This document shows positions 18,900 to 27,208 of a stretch of 64,000 nucleotides of DNA, piece after piece. The notes beneath the pieces are model-generated. The model made no database searches. It saw only the letters and a list, made by a program, of their open reading frames with translations, and was not told the origin of the DNA. How positions within the stretch are numbered: position 1 is the stretch's first letter; every line of letters begins with the position of its first letter. This DNA is from Acidobacteriota bacterium. GTDB lineage: Bacteria > Acidobacteriota > Thermoanaerobaculia > Multivoradales > JBCCEF01. Made by a program: the position numbers and the translations under genes. Location: NCBI GenBank assembly GCA_039030395.1, contig JBCCEF010000010.1, positions 1 to 64,000 of the forward strand, given 5' to 3'.

Positions 18900-21007
18900 T
18901 CGCCGGACGTCGTTTCCAGCTTCTGGTGGTAGCGCATCACGACCACGGTGCGGTCGTCGTCGACCGGACGGCCGCCGGTATGGTCTTCGATCGCCGCCAG
19001 CAAGCGATCCCGCACCTGGGTGGCGCTGGCCGCCGGTCCGGTGAGGGACTTGCGGACGGCTTCGTAGCCGAACGGCTTGTTGTCCGCGTCGACCGCCTCG
19101 ATCAAGCCGTCCGACAGCCACAGCAGCACTTCCCCCGGGGCTAGCTCCAGCCGACGGTGGCCGTAGTTCCGGCCGAGGCCGCCGAGGGGCGAACCCGGCA
19201 GCAGAATCTCGTCGACCTCACCATCCCGCAGTCGGTAGGTGGGTGGGTGACCGGCGTTGGTGATCTCGACTACTCCCAGGTGCAGGTCGATCACCGCGAT
19301 GGTCGCCGTCACGAACACCCGGCGATCCTGGCGCACCAGCTCGTCGAGGCGGTGGAAGATCTCGACCGGCGACTTTCCGTCGGCACTGAGGATGGTGAGG
19401 GCCGCCTTGACCATCGCCATGCGCAGGCCCGTCGGCAGGCCGTGGCCGGAGACGTCGGCCACCACCACTGCCAGGCGTCCGGCGCCGAGGGAAAGCACGT
19501 CGAAATAGTCGCCGCCGATGGCGGCGCTGGGAGCGAAGAGGGTCGAAAACTCGACGCTTTCGCCGCCCGGCAGATCGCGCGGTAGAAGGCTCTGCTGAAG
19601 CTGCCGGGCGATCTCCAGTTCCTTTTCGAGCAGCTCCTTTTCAGTGGCCGTGGAAACCAGTTCTTCGAGGTGCTCGGTCATCGAGTTGAAGGAACGCTGG
19701 AGTTCGCCCACCTGGTCCTTGCGTTTGACCGGGATGCGGGTGGAAAAGTCGCCGCCGGAAACCGCCCGGGTGGCGCTCGACAGGCGCCCGACGGCCTGGC
19801 TGAGGGTGAAGATCATCACCGCCGCGACGATCGCCGCGATCACGTACACATCGAACAGCAGGAAGGCGAAGACGAAGAGCGCCATCCATAGGCTGGCGTC
19901 CAATTCGGCACTGGTGGAGAGCAGTTCGCGGCGTACCGTGCGCAGGGTGCCGCGGACGGTGACCGCGTAGTAGGGCGCCACCTCGGCGCCGCTGGTGAGG
20001 TCGATCACCGGCCCCGGCGCTTCCGCCCACATCAGCAGCGGCTGGTCCCACAGCGGCGGCTCTTCACCTTGCGCCAGAGGAGCGGTCTGAGCGAGGAAGA
20101 ACTTGCGCGCGTCTTGCCAATCCTGCTGGCCCGGCGGCCGGAAGCGGAAGGTGATGGTGCCGATCTGGAGGCGCAGCATGGAATCCTCGTTGTCCTCCCT
20201 GGCGAGCGGATGGATGACCGTCCAGACGCCGGCGCGGCGGCTGATCTCGGCATCCAGGTCCTTCGCCCAGGCGGCCAGAACTCCTTCGCGCCCTGCCGCC
20301 ACGTGGGCGACGAGGGTGGGCTCGCCGTCGAGATAGAACAGACCCGGCTGCGGGGCATCCGGCGGGGACTCGCCGCGCGGCCGGTCGGCGAAGTCGGCCT
20401 CGGGAATCGGCCCCGATTCCGGCGGCAGCGCCCAGTCCGGCCAGGTCGCCGGGAGCCGCTTGTCGCCGGCCAGGCGCTTGCCGTCCAGGTAGTAGGCGAA
20501 GATGCCGGGTTCGCCTTCGCCGACGGCATCCAGGGGATCACGTCCCTGGCGCACCTCCGCCAGGCGCTGGCCGGCAGTATTCTCCAGTTGCTGGTGGGTG
20601 GCGATGATGCCGTCGTCGAACAAGTGGCCGAGGAGGAAGCCGCAGAGCAGGTAGCCGACGGCGCCGAGCACCAACATCAGCAGGGGGATCGGCAGCACCC
20701 CGGTCAAGAAATAGGAGAAGGCGAGGCGGCGGCCGACGGTCCACAGAGCCCGTCGGTAGAATCGCCAGGCCGCCCACAGGAAGAGCAACAGAAGGATCGC
20801 CGGCAGCAGCAGCCGCATGGTGAGGCTCAGCACCGGCAGGTCCAGCAGCGCGATGATCGCCGCCAGAACAATGGCGGCCAGCGCCGCCAGCTTGGCCACA
20901 CGGAGGGTCTTGCGGTCGAGGGAGAGGCGGGTCACGGACTTCCCTACGGAAGAATCGGCGCGCTGTTTCCCTTGCCCGTTGGGTTGGTCCTTGCTTCCTT
21001 CTTGCAT
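18896..21007 (-). CDS. Membrane HAMP-SpoIIE/RsbU-type serine phosphatase
   Basis: 703 residues from the ATG at 21007. The open frame reaches 21109 but would then abut korA with no room for promoters. Several transmembrane segments lie near residues 40-125, then an extracytoplasmic sensor region, another membrane segment (LWMALFVFAFLLFDVYVIA), a HAMP linker (RAVSGGDFSTRIPVKRKDQV), a coiled coil (TATEKELLEKELEIARQLQ), and the PP2C-like domain. Metal-binding Asp residues are in GGDYFDVLSL, VADVSGHGLPT and LWLSDGLIEA. Such proteins dephosphorylate anti-sigma-factor antagonists in stress signalling, but no RsbV/W partner is nearby. Divergent from korAB. Confidence 0.9.
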   Translation of the reverse strand: MQEGSKDQPNGQGKQRADSSVGKSVTRLSLDRKTLRVAKLAALAAIVLAAIIALLDLPVLSLTMRLLLPAILLLLFLWAAWRFYRRALWTVGRRLAFSYFLTGVLPIPLLMLVLGAVGYLLCGFLLGHLFDDGIIATHQQLENTAGQRLAEVRQGRDPLDAVGEGEPGIFAYYLDGKRLAGDKRLPATWPDWALPPESGPIPEADFADRPRGESPPDAPQPGLFYLDGEPTLVAHVAAGREGVLAAWAKDLDAEISRRAGVWTVIHPLAREDNEDSMLRLQIGTITFRFRPPGQQDWQDARKFFLAQTAPLAQGEEPPLWDQPLLMWAEAPGPVIDLTSGAEVAPYYAVTVRGTLRTVRRELLSTSAELDASLWMALFVFAFLLFDVYVIAAIVAAVMIFTLSQAVGRLSSATRAVSGGDFSTRIPVKRKDQVGELQRSFNSMTEHLEELVSTATEKELLEKELEIARQLQQSLLPRDLPGGESVEFSTLFAPSAAIGGDYFDVLSLGAGRLAVVVADVSGHGLPTGLRMAMVKAALTILSADGKSPVEIFHRLDELVRQDRRVFVTATIAVIDLHLGVVEITNAGHPPTYRLRDGEVDEILLPGSPLGGLGRNYGHRRLELAPGEVLLWLSDGLIEAVDADNKPFGYEAVRKSLTGPAASATQVRDRLLAAIEDHTGGRPVDDDRTVVVMRYHQKLETTSGD

Positions 21008-21108
21008 AGAATCGGTTGAGTGTCGCCTGCCGTATACGTCTTCGGAGAGTTTAGCGCGGGCGACGGGAAGGCGAGTCATCTGCCGCCCCACCCAGGAGAA
21101 CCGTTCCA

Positions 21109-22986
21109 ATGACCACCATGGAAGTCCGGCCGCCGAAGCCGATCGAACACGAGAAACAACACGATGTGGTGATTCGCTTCTCGGGCGATTCCGGTGACGG
21201 CATGCAGTTGACCGGCACCCAGTTCACCAATACCTCGGCCCTGCTGGGAAACGACCTGTCCACGCTACCGGACTTCCCGGCGGAGATCCGTGCCCCGGCC
21301 GGCACCCTACCGGGAGTTTCGGCCTTCCAGGTGCGCATCGCCGATCACGACATCCACACTCCCGGCGACGCGCCGGACGTGCTGGTGGCGATGAACCCGG
21401 CGGCCCTCAAGAAAGACCTGCCGGATCTCAAGGCCAGCGGTGTGGTGATCGTCAACACGGACGAGTTCTCGGACCGCAATCTCGCCAAGGCGGCCTACGA
21501 CAGCAATCCGCTGGAGGACGGCAGTCTGACCGACTACCGGGTGCACGAGGCGGCGCTCACCACCATGACCCGGCGCACCCTGGAGGATTCCGGCCTTACC
21601 ACCAAGGCCCAGGACCGCTGCAAGAACGTCTTCGCTCTGGGGATGGTGTACTGGCTGTTCAGCCGGCCGCTGGACCCCACCATCGAATGGCTGGAGAAGA
21701 AATTCGCCAAGAAGCCCGAGATCGCCGACGCCAACGTCCGGGTGCTCAAGGCCGGCTGGAACTTTGCCGAGACGACGGAGATCTTCCAGACCCGCTACGA
21801 AGTGGAGCCGGCGACCCTGGAGCCGGGCACCTATCGCAATATCCTCGGCAACACGGCCCTCGCTCTGGGGATGGTGGCGGCGTCCGAGAAGAGCGGTTTG
21901 CCGCTGTTTCTCGGCGCCTACCCAATCACCCCGGCGAGCGGCTTGCTGCACGAGCTGGCGGCCTTCAAGGAGTTCGGCGTCACCACTTTCCAGGCGGAGG
22001 ACGAGATCGCCGCCGTCTGCGCCGCCATCGGTGCCGCCTTCGGCGGTTCCCTGGCGGTCACCGCGTCGAGCGGTCCGGGAATTGCTCTCAAAGCCGAGGC
22101 GATGAACTTGGCGGTGATGGTAGAGCTGCCGCTGGTGGTGGTGGACATCCAGCGCGGCGGTCCCTCCACCGGCCTGCCCACCAAGACGGAACAGTCGGAT
22201 CTCCTACAGGTGCTCTTTGGCCGCAACGGCGAGTCGCCGGTGCCGGTGATCGCCGCCTCGTCGCCGAAGGACTGTTTCGATTCGGCCCTTGAGGCCTGCC
22301 GCATTGCGGTGCACGCCATGGTTCCGGTGGTGCTGCTGTCCGATGGCTACATCGCCAACGGCTCGGAGCCCTGGAAGCTGCCGGAGGTCGACGCGATTCC
22401 GCCGATCCCCGTTGATCACCCGCGGGACGCCGAATCCTTCGAGCCCTATCGGCGCGATTTTGACACCTTGGCGCGCCCCTGGGCGCTTCCCGGCACGCCG
22501 GGCTTGGAGCATCGGGTGGGCGGTCTGGAAAAGGAGGAAGGCTCCGGCAACGTCTCCTACGACCCGGAGAATCACGAGCTGATGACCCGCCTGCGGTCGG
22601 ACAAGGTGAATCGGCTGGTGTCGATGATTCCGGCAGTCGAAGTGGAGGGCGATCCGGAGGGCGGCGAGCTGCTGGTGCTCGGTTGGGGCTCGACCGCCGG
22701 TGCGATCACCGGCGCCGTCGCCCAGGCACGGGCCGAAGGCTTGCCGGTGAGCCGCGCCCACCTGCGCCACCTGAATCCCTTCCCCAAGAACCTCGGCGAC
22801 GTCCTGGCGCGCTTCCGGCAAGTGCTGGTGCCGGAGATGAACAGCGGCCAGCTCTCGATGCTGCTGCGGGCGCGCTACCTCAAGGACGTTCGCAGCTACA
22901 ACAAGGTGCAGGGGAAACCGTTTTTCCGGTCGGAGATCCACGGCGCCATCCGCCAACTCCTCGAGGAGGCTTCCGATGCCAACTGA
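21109..22986 (+). CDS. korA: 2-oxoacid:ferredoxin oxidoreductase, fused gamma-alpha subunit
   Basis: 625 residues. The N-terminal about 190 residues are the gamma domain (VVIRFSGDSGDGMQLTG; PAEIRAPAGTLPGVSAFQV). The alpha domain begins near residue 235 (GNTALALGMVAASEKSGLP) with the conserved YPITPASGLLHELA and AEDEIAAVCAAIGAAFGG. The C-terminal domain has WGSTAGAITGAVAQA and PEMNSGQLSMLLR. With KorB it interconverts a 2-oxo acid (likely 2-oxoglutarate) and its acyl-CoA using ferredoxin. AGGAGA precedes the ATG. korB overlaps the 3' end by 11 bp, so the two are translationally coupled. Confidence 0.94.
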   Translation: MTTMEVRPPKPIEHEKQHDVVIRFSGDSGDGMQLTGTQFTNTSALLGNDLSTLPDFPAEIRAPAGTLPGVSAFQVRIADHDIHTPGDAPDVLVAMNPAALKKDLPDLKASGVVIVNTDEFSDRNLAKAAYDSNPLEDGSLTDYRVHEAALTTMTRRTLEDSGLTTKAQDRCKNVFALGMVYWLFSRPLDPTIEWLEKKFAKKPEIADANVRVLKAGWNFAETTEIFQTRYEVEPATLEPGTYRNILGNTALALGMVAASEKSGLPLFLGAYPITPASGLLHELAAFKEFGVTTFQAEDEIAAVCAAIGAAFGGSLAVTASSGPGIALKAEAMNLAVMVELPLVVVDIQRGGPSTGLPTKTEQSDLLQVLFGRNGESPVPVIAASSPKDCFDSALEACRIAVHAMVPVVLLSDGYIANGSEPWKLPEVDAIPPIPVDHPRDAESFEPYRRDFDTLARPWALPGTPGLEHRVGGLEKEEGSGNVSYDPENHELMTRLRSDKVNRLVSMIPAVEVEGDPEGGELLVLGWGSTAGAITGAVAQARAEGLPVSRAHLRHLNPFPKNLGDVLARFRQVLVPEMNSGQLSMLLRARYLKDVRSYNKVQGKPFFRSEIHGAIRQLLEEASDAN

Positions 22987-24007
22987 TGCTCCCGCGTTGA
23001 CTTTCAAGGACTTCCAGAGCGACCAGGAGGTGCGCTGGTGCCCGGGTTGCGGCGACTACGCCATTCTGAAGGCGGTGCAGATGGTGTTTCCGACCCTGGG
23101 CATCCCGAAGGAGAACTTCGTGGTGGTTTCCGGTATCGGTTGCTCCAGCCGTTTCCCGTACTACATGGACACTTTCGGATTTCACACCATCCACGGTCGC
23201 GCGCCAGCCGTCGCTTCAGGTCTCAAGATGAGCCGGCCGGAGCTGGAAGTGTGGGTGGCGACCGGCGATGGCGACGCCATGTCGATCGGCGGCAATCATC
23301 TGATCCACACTCTGCGGCGCAACGTGGGCTTGAAGATCCTGATGTTCAACAATCAGATCTACGGCTTGACCAAGGGCCAGTACTCACCGACCAGCGAGCG
23401 CGGCAAGCGCACCGTCTCGACGCCGGTGGGTTCCCTCGACATGCCTTTCAACCCGCTGGCCCTGGCCTTGGGTGCCGGCGCCACCTTCGTGGCGCGCAGC
23501 GTGGACATTTTCATACCGCACTTGAAGGGTGTGCTGGAGCGGGCCCACCAGCACCAGGGCTCGGCGTTCATCGAGATCTTCCAGAACTGCAACATCTTCA
23601 ACGACAAGGCCTTTGTTCACCTGACGGAGAAGACCGCCCGCACCGAAGAGGTGCTGTACCTGGAACAGGGTCAGCCGATGGTCTACGGCAAGGAGAAGGA
23701 CCGCGGCATCCGGCTGGTCGGCACTCGCCTGGAGAAAATTCACCTCGATGACGGCCTCACCGCCGACGACTGCTTGGTGTGGGACGAGACGGATGCCACT
23801 CTCTCGTTCCTTGCTTCACAGATGCAGGCGCCGGAGTTTCCGACCCCGGTGGGGGTGATCCGCGCCGCCGATCGGTCGGTGTACGAGGACGATGTCAACG
23901 CCCAGATTACGCAGCAGATCGAAGCGAAGGGGCGTGGGGATCTGGCGGCGGTGGTGCGCGGCGATGACGTCTGGACGGTGAACGACGATCGGTCCGTTTC
24001 TCGCTAG
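22976..24007 (+). CDS. korB: 2-oxoacid:ferredoxin oxidoreductase, beta subunit
   Basis: 343 residues. Cysteines for the iron-sulfur cluster are in RWCPGCGDYAIL and VSGIGCSSRFPYYMDT. The thiamine-diphosphate motif is in VATGDGDAMSIGGNH, followed by FNNQIYGLTKGQYSPTS. It forms the catalytic complex with the fused KorA. The presence of KorAB rather than only a 2-oxoglutarate dehydrogenase suggests ferredoxin-linked central metabolism. The start lies inside korA with GGAGG a few bases upstream. Confidence 0.95.
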   Translation: MPTDAPALTFKDFQSDQEVRWCPGCGDYAILKAVQMVFPTLGIPKENFVVVSGIGCSSRFPYYMDTFGFHTIHGRAPAVASGLKMSRPELEVWVATGDGDAMSIGGNHLIHTLRRNVGLKILMFNNQIYGLTKGQYSPTSERGKRTVSTPVGSLDMPFNPLALALGAGATFVARSVDIFIPHLKGVLERAHQHQGSAFIEIFQNCNIFNDKAFVHLTEKTARTEEVLYLEQGQPMVYGKEKDRGIRLVGTRLEKIHLDDGLTADDCLVWDETDATLSFLASQMQAPEFPTPVGVIRAADRSVYEDDVNAQITQQIEAKGRGDLAAVVRGDDVWTVNDDRSVSR

Positions 24008-24029
24008 CTTCTACTGCGGCAGTGGCGCC

Positions 24030-24177
24030 GGGCGACCCGTTCCGCTGCGCGCGGTGCTCGAACTCGCCGGATCGCTCTCCCAGCGTCAAAGGCTGTCGCG
24101 GTTGAAGCGGCGTCTCCGATTCCGATGCGTTGCCAGCTCGGACAACTGCGCTCCGTGCTCGTCGGAACGGGTCGCCC
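24030..24177. repeat. Intergenic inverted-repeat element, copy 1 (family A)
   Basis: Outer arms GGGCGACCCGTTCCG (24030-24044) and CGGAACGGGTCGCCC (24163-24177) are a perfect 15-bp inverted repeat. Inside are GCGCGGTGCTCGAACTCGCC and GCGCTCCGTGCTCG, both shared with the copy at 47589-47741, while the middle differs. Could be a MITE/REP-like element or a structured RNA. It fills the gap between korB and the convergent rhodanese-like gene. Confidence 0.7.
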
Positions 24178-24263
24178 TCCGGGGTTCTTGCTCCGAACCT
24201 TCTGCACCTATGGGCAGGAAACTCGTAGGCAGGATCCTCCTCTCGATTCAGGGGCCTGTTTCC

Positions 24264-24614
24264 TCAGGCGTCTTTCTTCAGAAATCGATCGCCCACTACT
24301 GCGGGGTTCAGGGCGAAGCGGTATAGGTTGATGCCGCCGTAGAGGGCGCGAATGTTGCCGGCCTCTTCTCGCGCGCGGTCCGTTGCTTCGGTGCCGTCGT
24401 CGTCGATCAGAATCGCCCCCGGCAGAGGGTGGTCGTTGGGTCGGAGGGCGTGCGCTCCGCGCAGGGTGAAACTGGGTTTTTCCCGTAGGTCGTATATCGC
24501 CAGTTCTTCTCCGTCCGCCAACCGGCGGAAGAGCTCGGTGGGGGCGATGTGGAGGTCCGGCTCGAAGGCGGGGACGTCCAGGTCGTCAGGTGCGCTACTC
24601 AGATCTCGTTCCAC
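24264..24614 (-). CDS. Rhodanese-like domain protein without catalytic cysteine
   Basis: 116 residues from a GTG at 24614 that overlaps the end of mtgA by 16 bp. The pattern IAPTELFRRLADGEELAIYDLR, then RGAHALRPNDHPLPGAILID, is that of a single rhodanese domain (structural strand with DLR, then the region before the active-site loop). There is no cysteine anywhere in the chain, so sulfur transfer is not possible and a binding or scaffold role is more likely. It is translationally coupled to the peptidoglycan glycosyltransferase gene. Family call is moderately sure. Confidence 0.65.
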   Translation of the reverse strand: MERDLSSAPDDLDVPAFEPDLHIAPTELFRRLADGEELAIYDLREKPSFTLRGAHALRPNDHPLPGAILIDDDGTEATDRAREEAGNIRALYGGINLYRFALNPAVVGDRFLKKDA

Positions 24615-25315
24615 AGGAATTTGGCCTTGCCCATGCGTCGCTCGATGAGGGCGATGCGGTGGCTGTAGCCGCGGCTGCTCCGGCTCGGGTTCCAGGTGGA
24701 GGGGCGCGAGAGGGAGGCGGCGAGCATGGCGCCTTGGCGCGGGGAGAGGGCGGCGGCACTCATGCCGAAGTAGTGCCGGGCGGCGGCTTCGGCGCCGTAG
24801 ATGCCCGGCCCGAACTCCACCACATTGAGGTACAGCTCCAAGATGCGGTGCTTGCCGAGGGCGCCTTCGAGTTGCCGGGTCAGCAGCGCCTCTTTGATCT
24901 TGCGTAGGGGATTGCGGCTGGGGGAGAGGTAAAGGTTCTTGACCAGTTGTTGGCTGATGGTGGAGGCGCCGCGCGGCATCGCTTTTTCCTGCCAAGCCTG
25001 CTCCAGGGCGGCGGCGATCTCCCGGTGAGCGAATCCGTTGTGGGAGAAGAACTCGATGTCTTCCGCCACCAGCACGGCGCGCTTCAAATGGGGCGAGATG
25101 GCGGCGTAGGGCACCGGCGTCCATTGGGCTTCGGCGTCGTGGTTGGTCTCGTAGCGCTCGATGAAGGCGGTGGTGGTGGGGGTTTTCTCGACCAGCGAGC
25201 CGACCTTCGGCCAGGCAGCGAGCTGCCAGAGGCCATAGAGCGCAAGGGCTGCGCCGACGAGGACGAGGATTCGCCGCCCGCGCTTCTTTTTCTTTTTGCT
25301 TTTGGACCGGTTCAC
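24599..25315 (-). CDS. mtgA: Monofunctional peptidoglycan glycosyltransferase (GT51)
   Basis: 238 residues, GTG start at 25315. A Lys/Arg-rich start is followed by one transmembrane segment (ILVLVGAALALYGLWQL). The GT51 domain carries the catalytic Glu motif AEDIEFFSHNGF, then GASTISQQLVKNLYLSP, KHRILELYLNVVEFGPGIYG and AALSPRQGAMLAASL. It polymerises lipid II into glycan strands at the membrane, without a transpeptidase domain. Downstream gene overlaps it. Divergent from the thiamine-diphosphate decarboxylase gene. Confidence 0.94.
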   Translation of the reverse strand: MNRSKSKKKKKRGRRILVLVGAALALYGLWQLAAWPKVGSLVEKTPTTTAFIERYETNHDAEAQWTPVPYAAISPHLKRAVLVAEDIEFFSHNGFAHREIAAALEQAWQEKAMPRGASTISQQLVKNLYLSPSRNPLRKIKEALLTRQLEGALGKHRILELYLNVVEFGPGIYGAEAAARHYFGMSAAALSPRQGAMLAASLSRPSTWNPSRSSRGYSHRIALIERRMGKAKFLWNEI

Positions 25316-25368
25316 CGGAGAATCTTACTGCCCCGGAAGGCGGTCCTGAAGGGCTCCGGGTGGGTGGG

Positions 25369-25374
25369 TATACT
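25369..25374 (+). promoter_or_regulatory. TATACT box 7 nt before the decarboxylase start (probable leaderless promoter)
   Basis: TATACT ends 7 nt before the ATG at 25382, so a transcript starting at the usual distance from a -10 would begin at or next to the start codon. There is no Shine-Dalgarno sequence. The same geometry recurs at other starts in this window. Confidence 0.5.
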
Positions 25375-25381
25375 GCGCGCC

Positions 25382-27073
25382 ATGAGCCCTTCCAAGTCTT
25401 CTCCGGCCGGCCGCCGAGTCCGCAAGCCCCTGCGCAGCCCAACGCTGGCGCGCTTCATCCTCGATCAGCTCGCGGAGATCGGCGTCGATACGGTGTTCGG
25501 CATCCCCGGAGACTTCATTTTGCGCCTCTGTGAGGTGATCGAGGACGATCCGAAGATCGCCCTGCGCACCATGTCCCATGAGCCGGCGGTGGGTTTCGCC
25601 GCCTGCGGCGCGGCGCGCGGCCAGCAGTCCATCGGCGTGGCCTGCGTCACCTATGGCGCCGGCGCCCTAAACATGGTCAACCCGGTGGCGGCGGCCTATG
25701 CGGAGAAGACGCCGGTGCTGGTGCTCACCGGTGGTCCGGGCGAGGACGAACGCTCGCGCGGCATTCTGGTGCATCACCAGGTCAAGACCTTCGAGTCGCA
25801 GCTCAAGGTGTTCCGGGAGGTGACGCACTACCAAGCGGTCTTGAACGATCCGGAGACGGCGGCGGACCAGGTGCGCTATGCCCTCGATGCCTGCCTCAAG
25901 TTCTCGCTGCCGGTGTACCTGGAGGTGCCGCGGGACATGGTGGACCGCAAGATTCGGGTGGGGGAGGCCCGGCGCCTGACGGTGCCGACCTCTGCCGGCG
26001 CCGTTGCCGAGGCGGCAGAGGAGACTGTGCGCAAGCTCTCGGTGGCGGAGCGGCCGGTGCTGGTGGTGGGGGTGGAGGTGCACCGCTTCGGTCTGACGGA
26101 TCGGGTGGTGAGCCTGGCTGAGCGGTTGGGTATCCCGGTGGTGTCGAGCTTCATGGGCCGCGGCACCTTCCCGGACGACCATCCGCGCTTCGCCGGTGTG
26201 TACCTCGGACCGGCGTCGATGCCCGGCGTGCGGGAGCTGGTGGAGGAGTCCGATGCGGTGCTGCTGTTGGGCGCCCTGTTGTCCGACACCAACATGGGGG
26301 TGCGGTTGTCGGCAATCGACCCGCGGCGTATGGTCTGCGCCGTTTCGCGGCGGGTGGACATCGGATACCACGGCTATCAGGACGTGCCGCTGGAGGATCT
26401 GGTCGACGCCCTCCTCGACTCACCGGATCTGCCGCCGCCTCCGGCTCGACCGGCGGAGTTCCACAAGGCGACGGTCGAGACGGCGGTGGGCGCGGCCTCC
26501 CGTGAACCCATCCGGGTGGCGGACATGATCTCGGAGATCAACCGCTTCTTTGCCGAGCGCGGCAGCATGCCGTTGGTTACGGACACCGGCGACTGTCTGT
26601 TCTGCGCCCACCAGATCGACACCCAGATCGTGCTGTCGTCGGCCTACTACGCGACGATGGGATTCGGCGTGCCGGCGGCCCTCGGCTTCGAAGCGGTGAC
26701 CGGCGAGCGGCCTTTGATTCTGGTGGGCGACGGAGGCTTTCAGATGACCGGCATGGAGCTGATCCACGCCCTCGCCTGGGACCTGAAGCCAATCGTGGTG
26801 CTGATGAACAACAATTCCTGGGAGATGCTCCAGTCCTTCCTGCCCGCCGGCTACAACCACTTGACGGACTGGCGATATGCGGACCTCGCCAGCCTGTGGG
26901 GTGCCGCCTCCTGGCGGGTGCGGACCCCGGCGGACCTGCGCCGGGCGCTGCGGGCGGCAAATGGCGAGGAGCGCACGTCGCTGATCGAGGTGGTGCTCGA
27001 GAAAGGCGATATTTCGGAGACTCTGTCGGTCTTCACCCGGAGCGTGGGAACCACCCCTCCTCCGAAAGACTGA
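25382..27073 (+). CDS. Thiamine-diphosphate-dependent 2-oxoacid decarboxylase (indolepyruvate/phenylpyruvate type)
   Basis: 563 residues with the three domains of this superfamily. The N-terminal pyrimidine-binding domain has VFGIPGDFILRLCEV and the conserved Glu in SHEPAVGFAACGAARG. The central domain has RPVLVVGVEVHRFG. The C-terminal domain carries the TDP motif GDGGFQMTGMEL through NNNSWEMLQ. The sequence resembles indolepyruvate/phenylpyruvate decarboxylases more than acetolactate synthases (no FAD-type linker seen). It would convert an aromatic 2-oxo acid to an aldehyde and CO2. korAB nearby also handles 2-oxo acids. The start is fixed by a TATACT box just upstream. Confidence 0.82.
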   Translation: MSPSKSSPAGRRVRKPLRSPTLARFILDQLAEIGVDTVFGIPGDFILRLCEVIEDDPKIALRTMSHEPAVGFAACGAARGQQSIGVACVTYGAGALNMVNPVAAAYAEKTPVLVLTGGPGEDERSRGILVHHQVKTFESQLKVFREVTHYQAVLNDPETAADQVRYALDACLKFSLPVYLEVPRDMVDRKIRVGEARRLTVPTSAGAVAEAAEETVRKLSVAERPVLVVGVEVHRFGLTDRVVSLAERLGIPVVSSFMGRGTFPDDHPRFAGVYLGPASMPGVRELVEESDAVLLLGALLSDTNMGVRLSAIDPRRMVCAVSRRVDIGYHGYQDVPLEDLVDALLDSPDLPPPPARPAEFHKATVETAVGAASREPIRVADMISEINRFFAERGSMPLVTDTGDCLFCAHQIDTQIVLSSAYYATMGFGVPAALGFEAVTGERPLILVGDGGFQMTGMELIHALAWDLKPIVVLMNNNSWEMLQSFLPAGYNHLTDWRYADLASLWGAASWRVRTPADLRRALRAANGEERTSLIEVVLEKGDISETLSVFTRSVGTTPPPKD

Positions 27074-27133
27074 GTCCTACCCTGAAATCCTCCCTGCGGC
27101 GCAGGGCAGTTTCTCTATATCTCGATTTCATTG

Positions 27134-27162
27134 TTGACACTAAGGTAATTAAAAAATTAACC
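27134..27162 (+). promoter_or_regulatory. AT-rich promoter region of the giant secreted protein
   Basis: A perfect TTGACA at 27134-27139 is followed by an A/T-only stretch with a weak -10 (TTAACC at 27157-27162, 17-nt spacing). This AT-rich pocket of about 90 bp is striking in the GC-rich surroundings and ends at the GGAGGAGG ribosome binding site. Confidence 0.5.
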
Positions 27163-27208
27163 TTCTTCCGTTTGTTGGCTGATTTTTTCTGCCCGGAGGA
27201 GGTTGATG

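Noticed and set aside
24615-25442. Long open frame upstream of the rhodanese-like gene on the minus strand
   Set aside because: It is a shadow of mtgA in another frame with Arg/Pro-rich nonsense composition.
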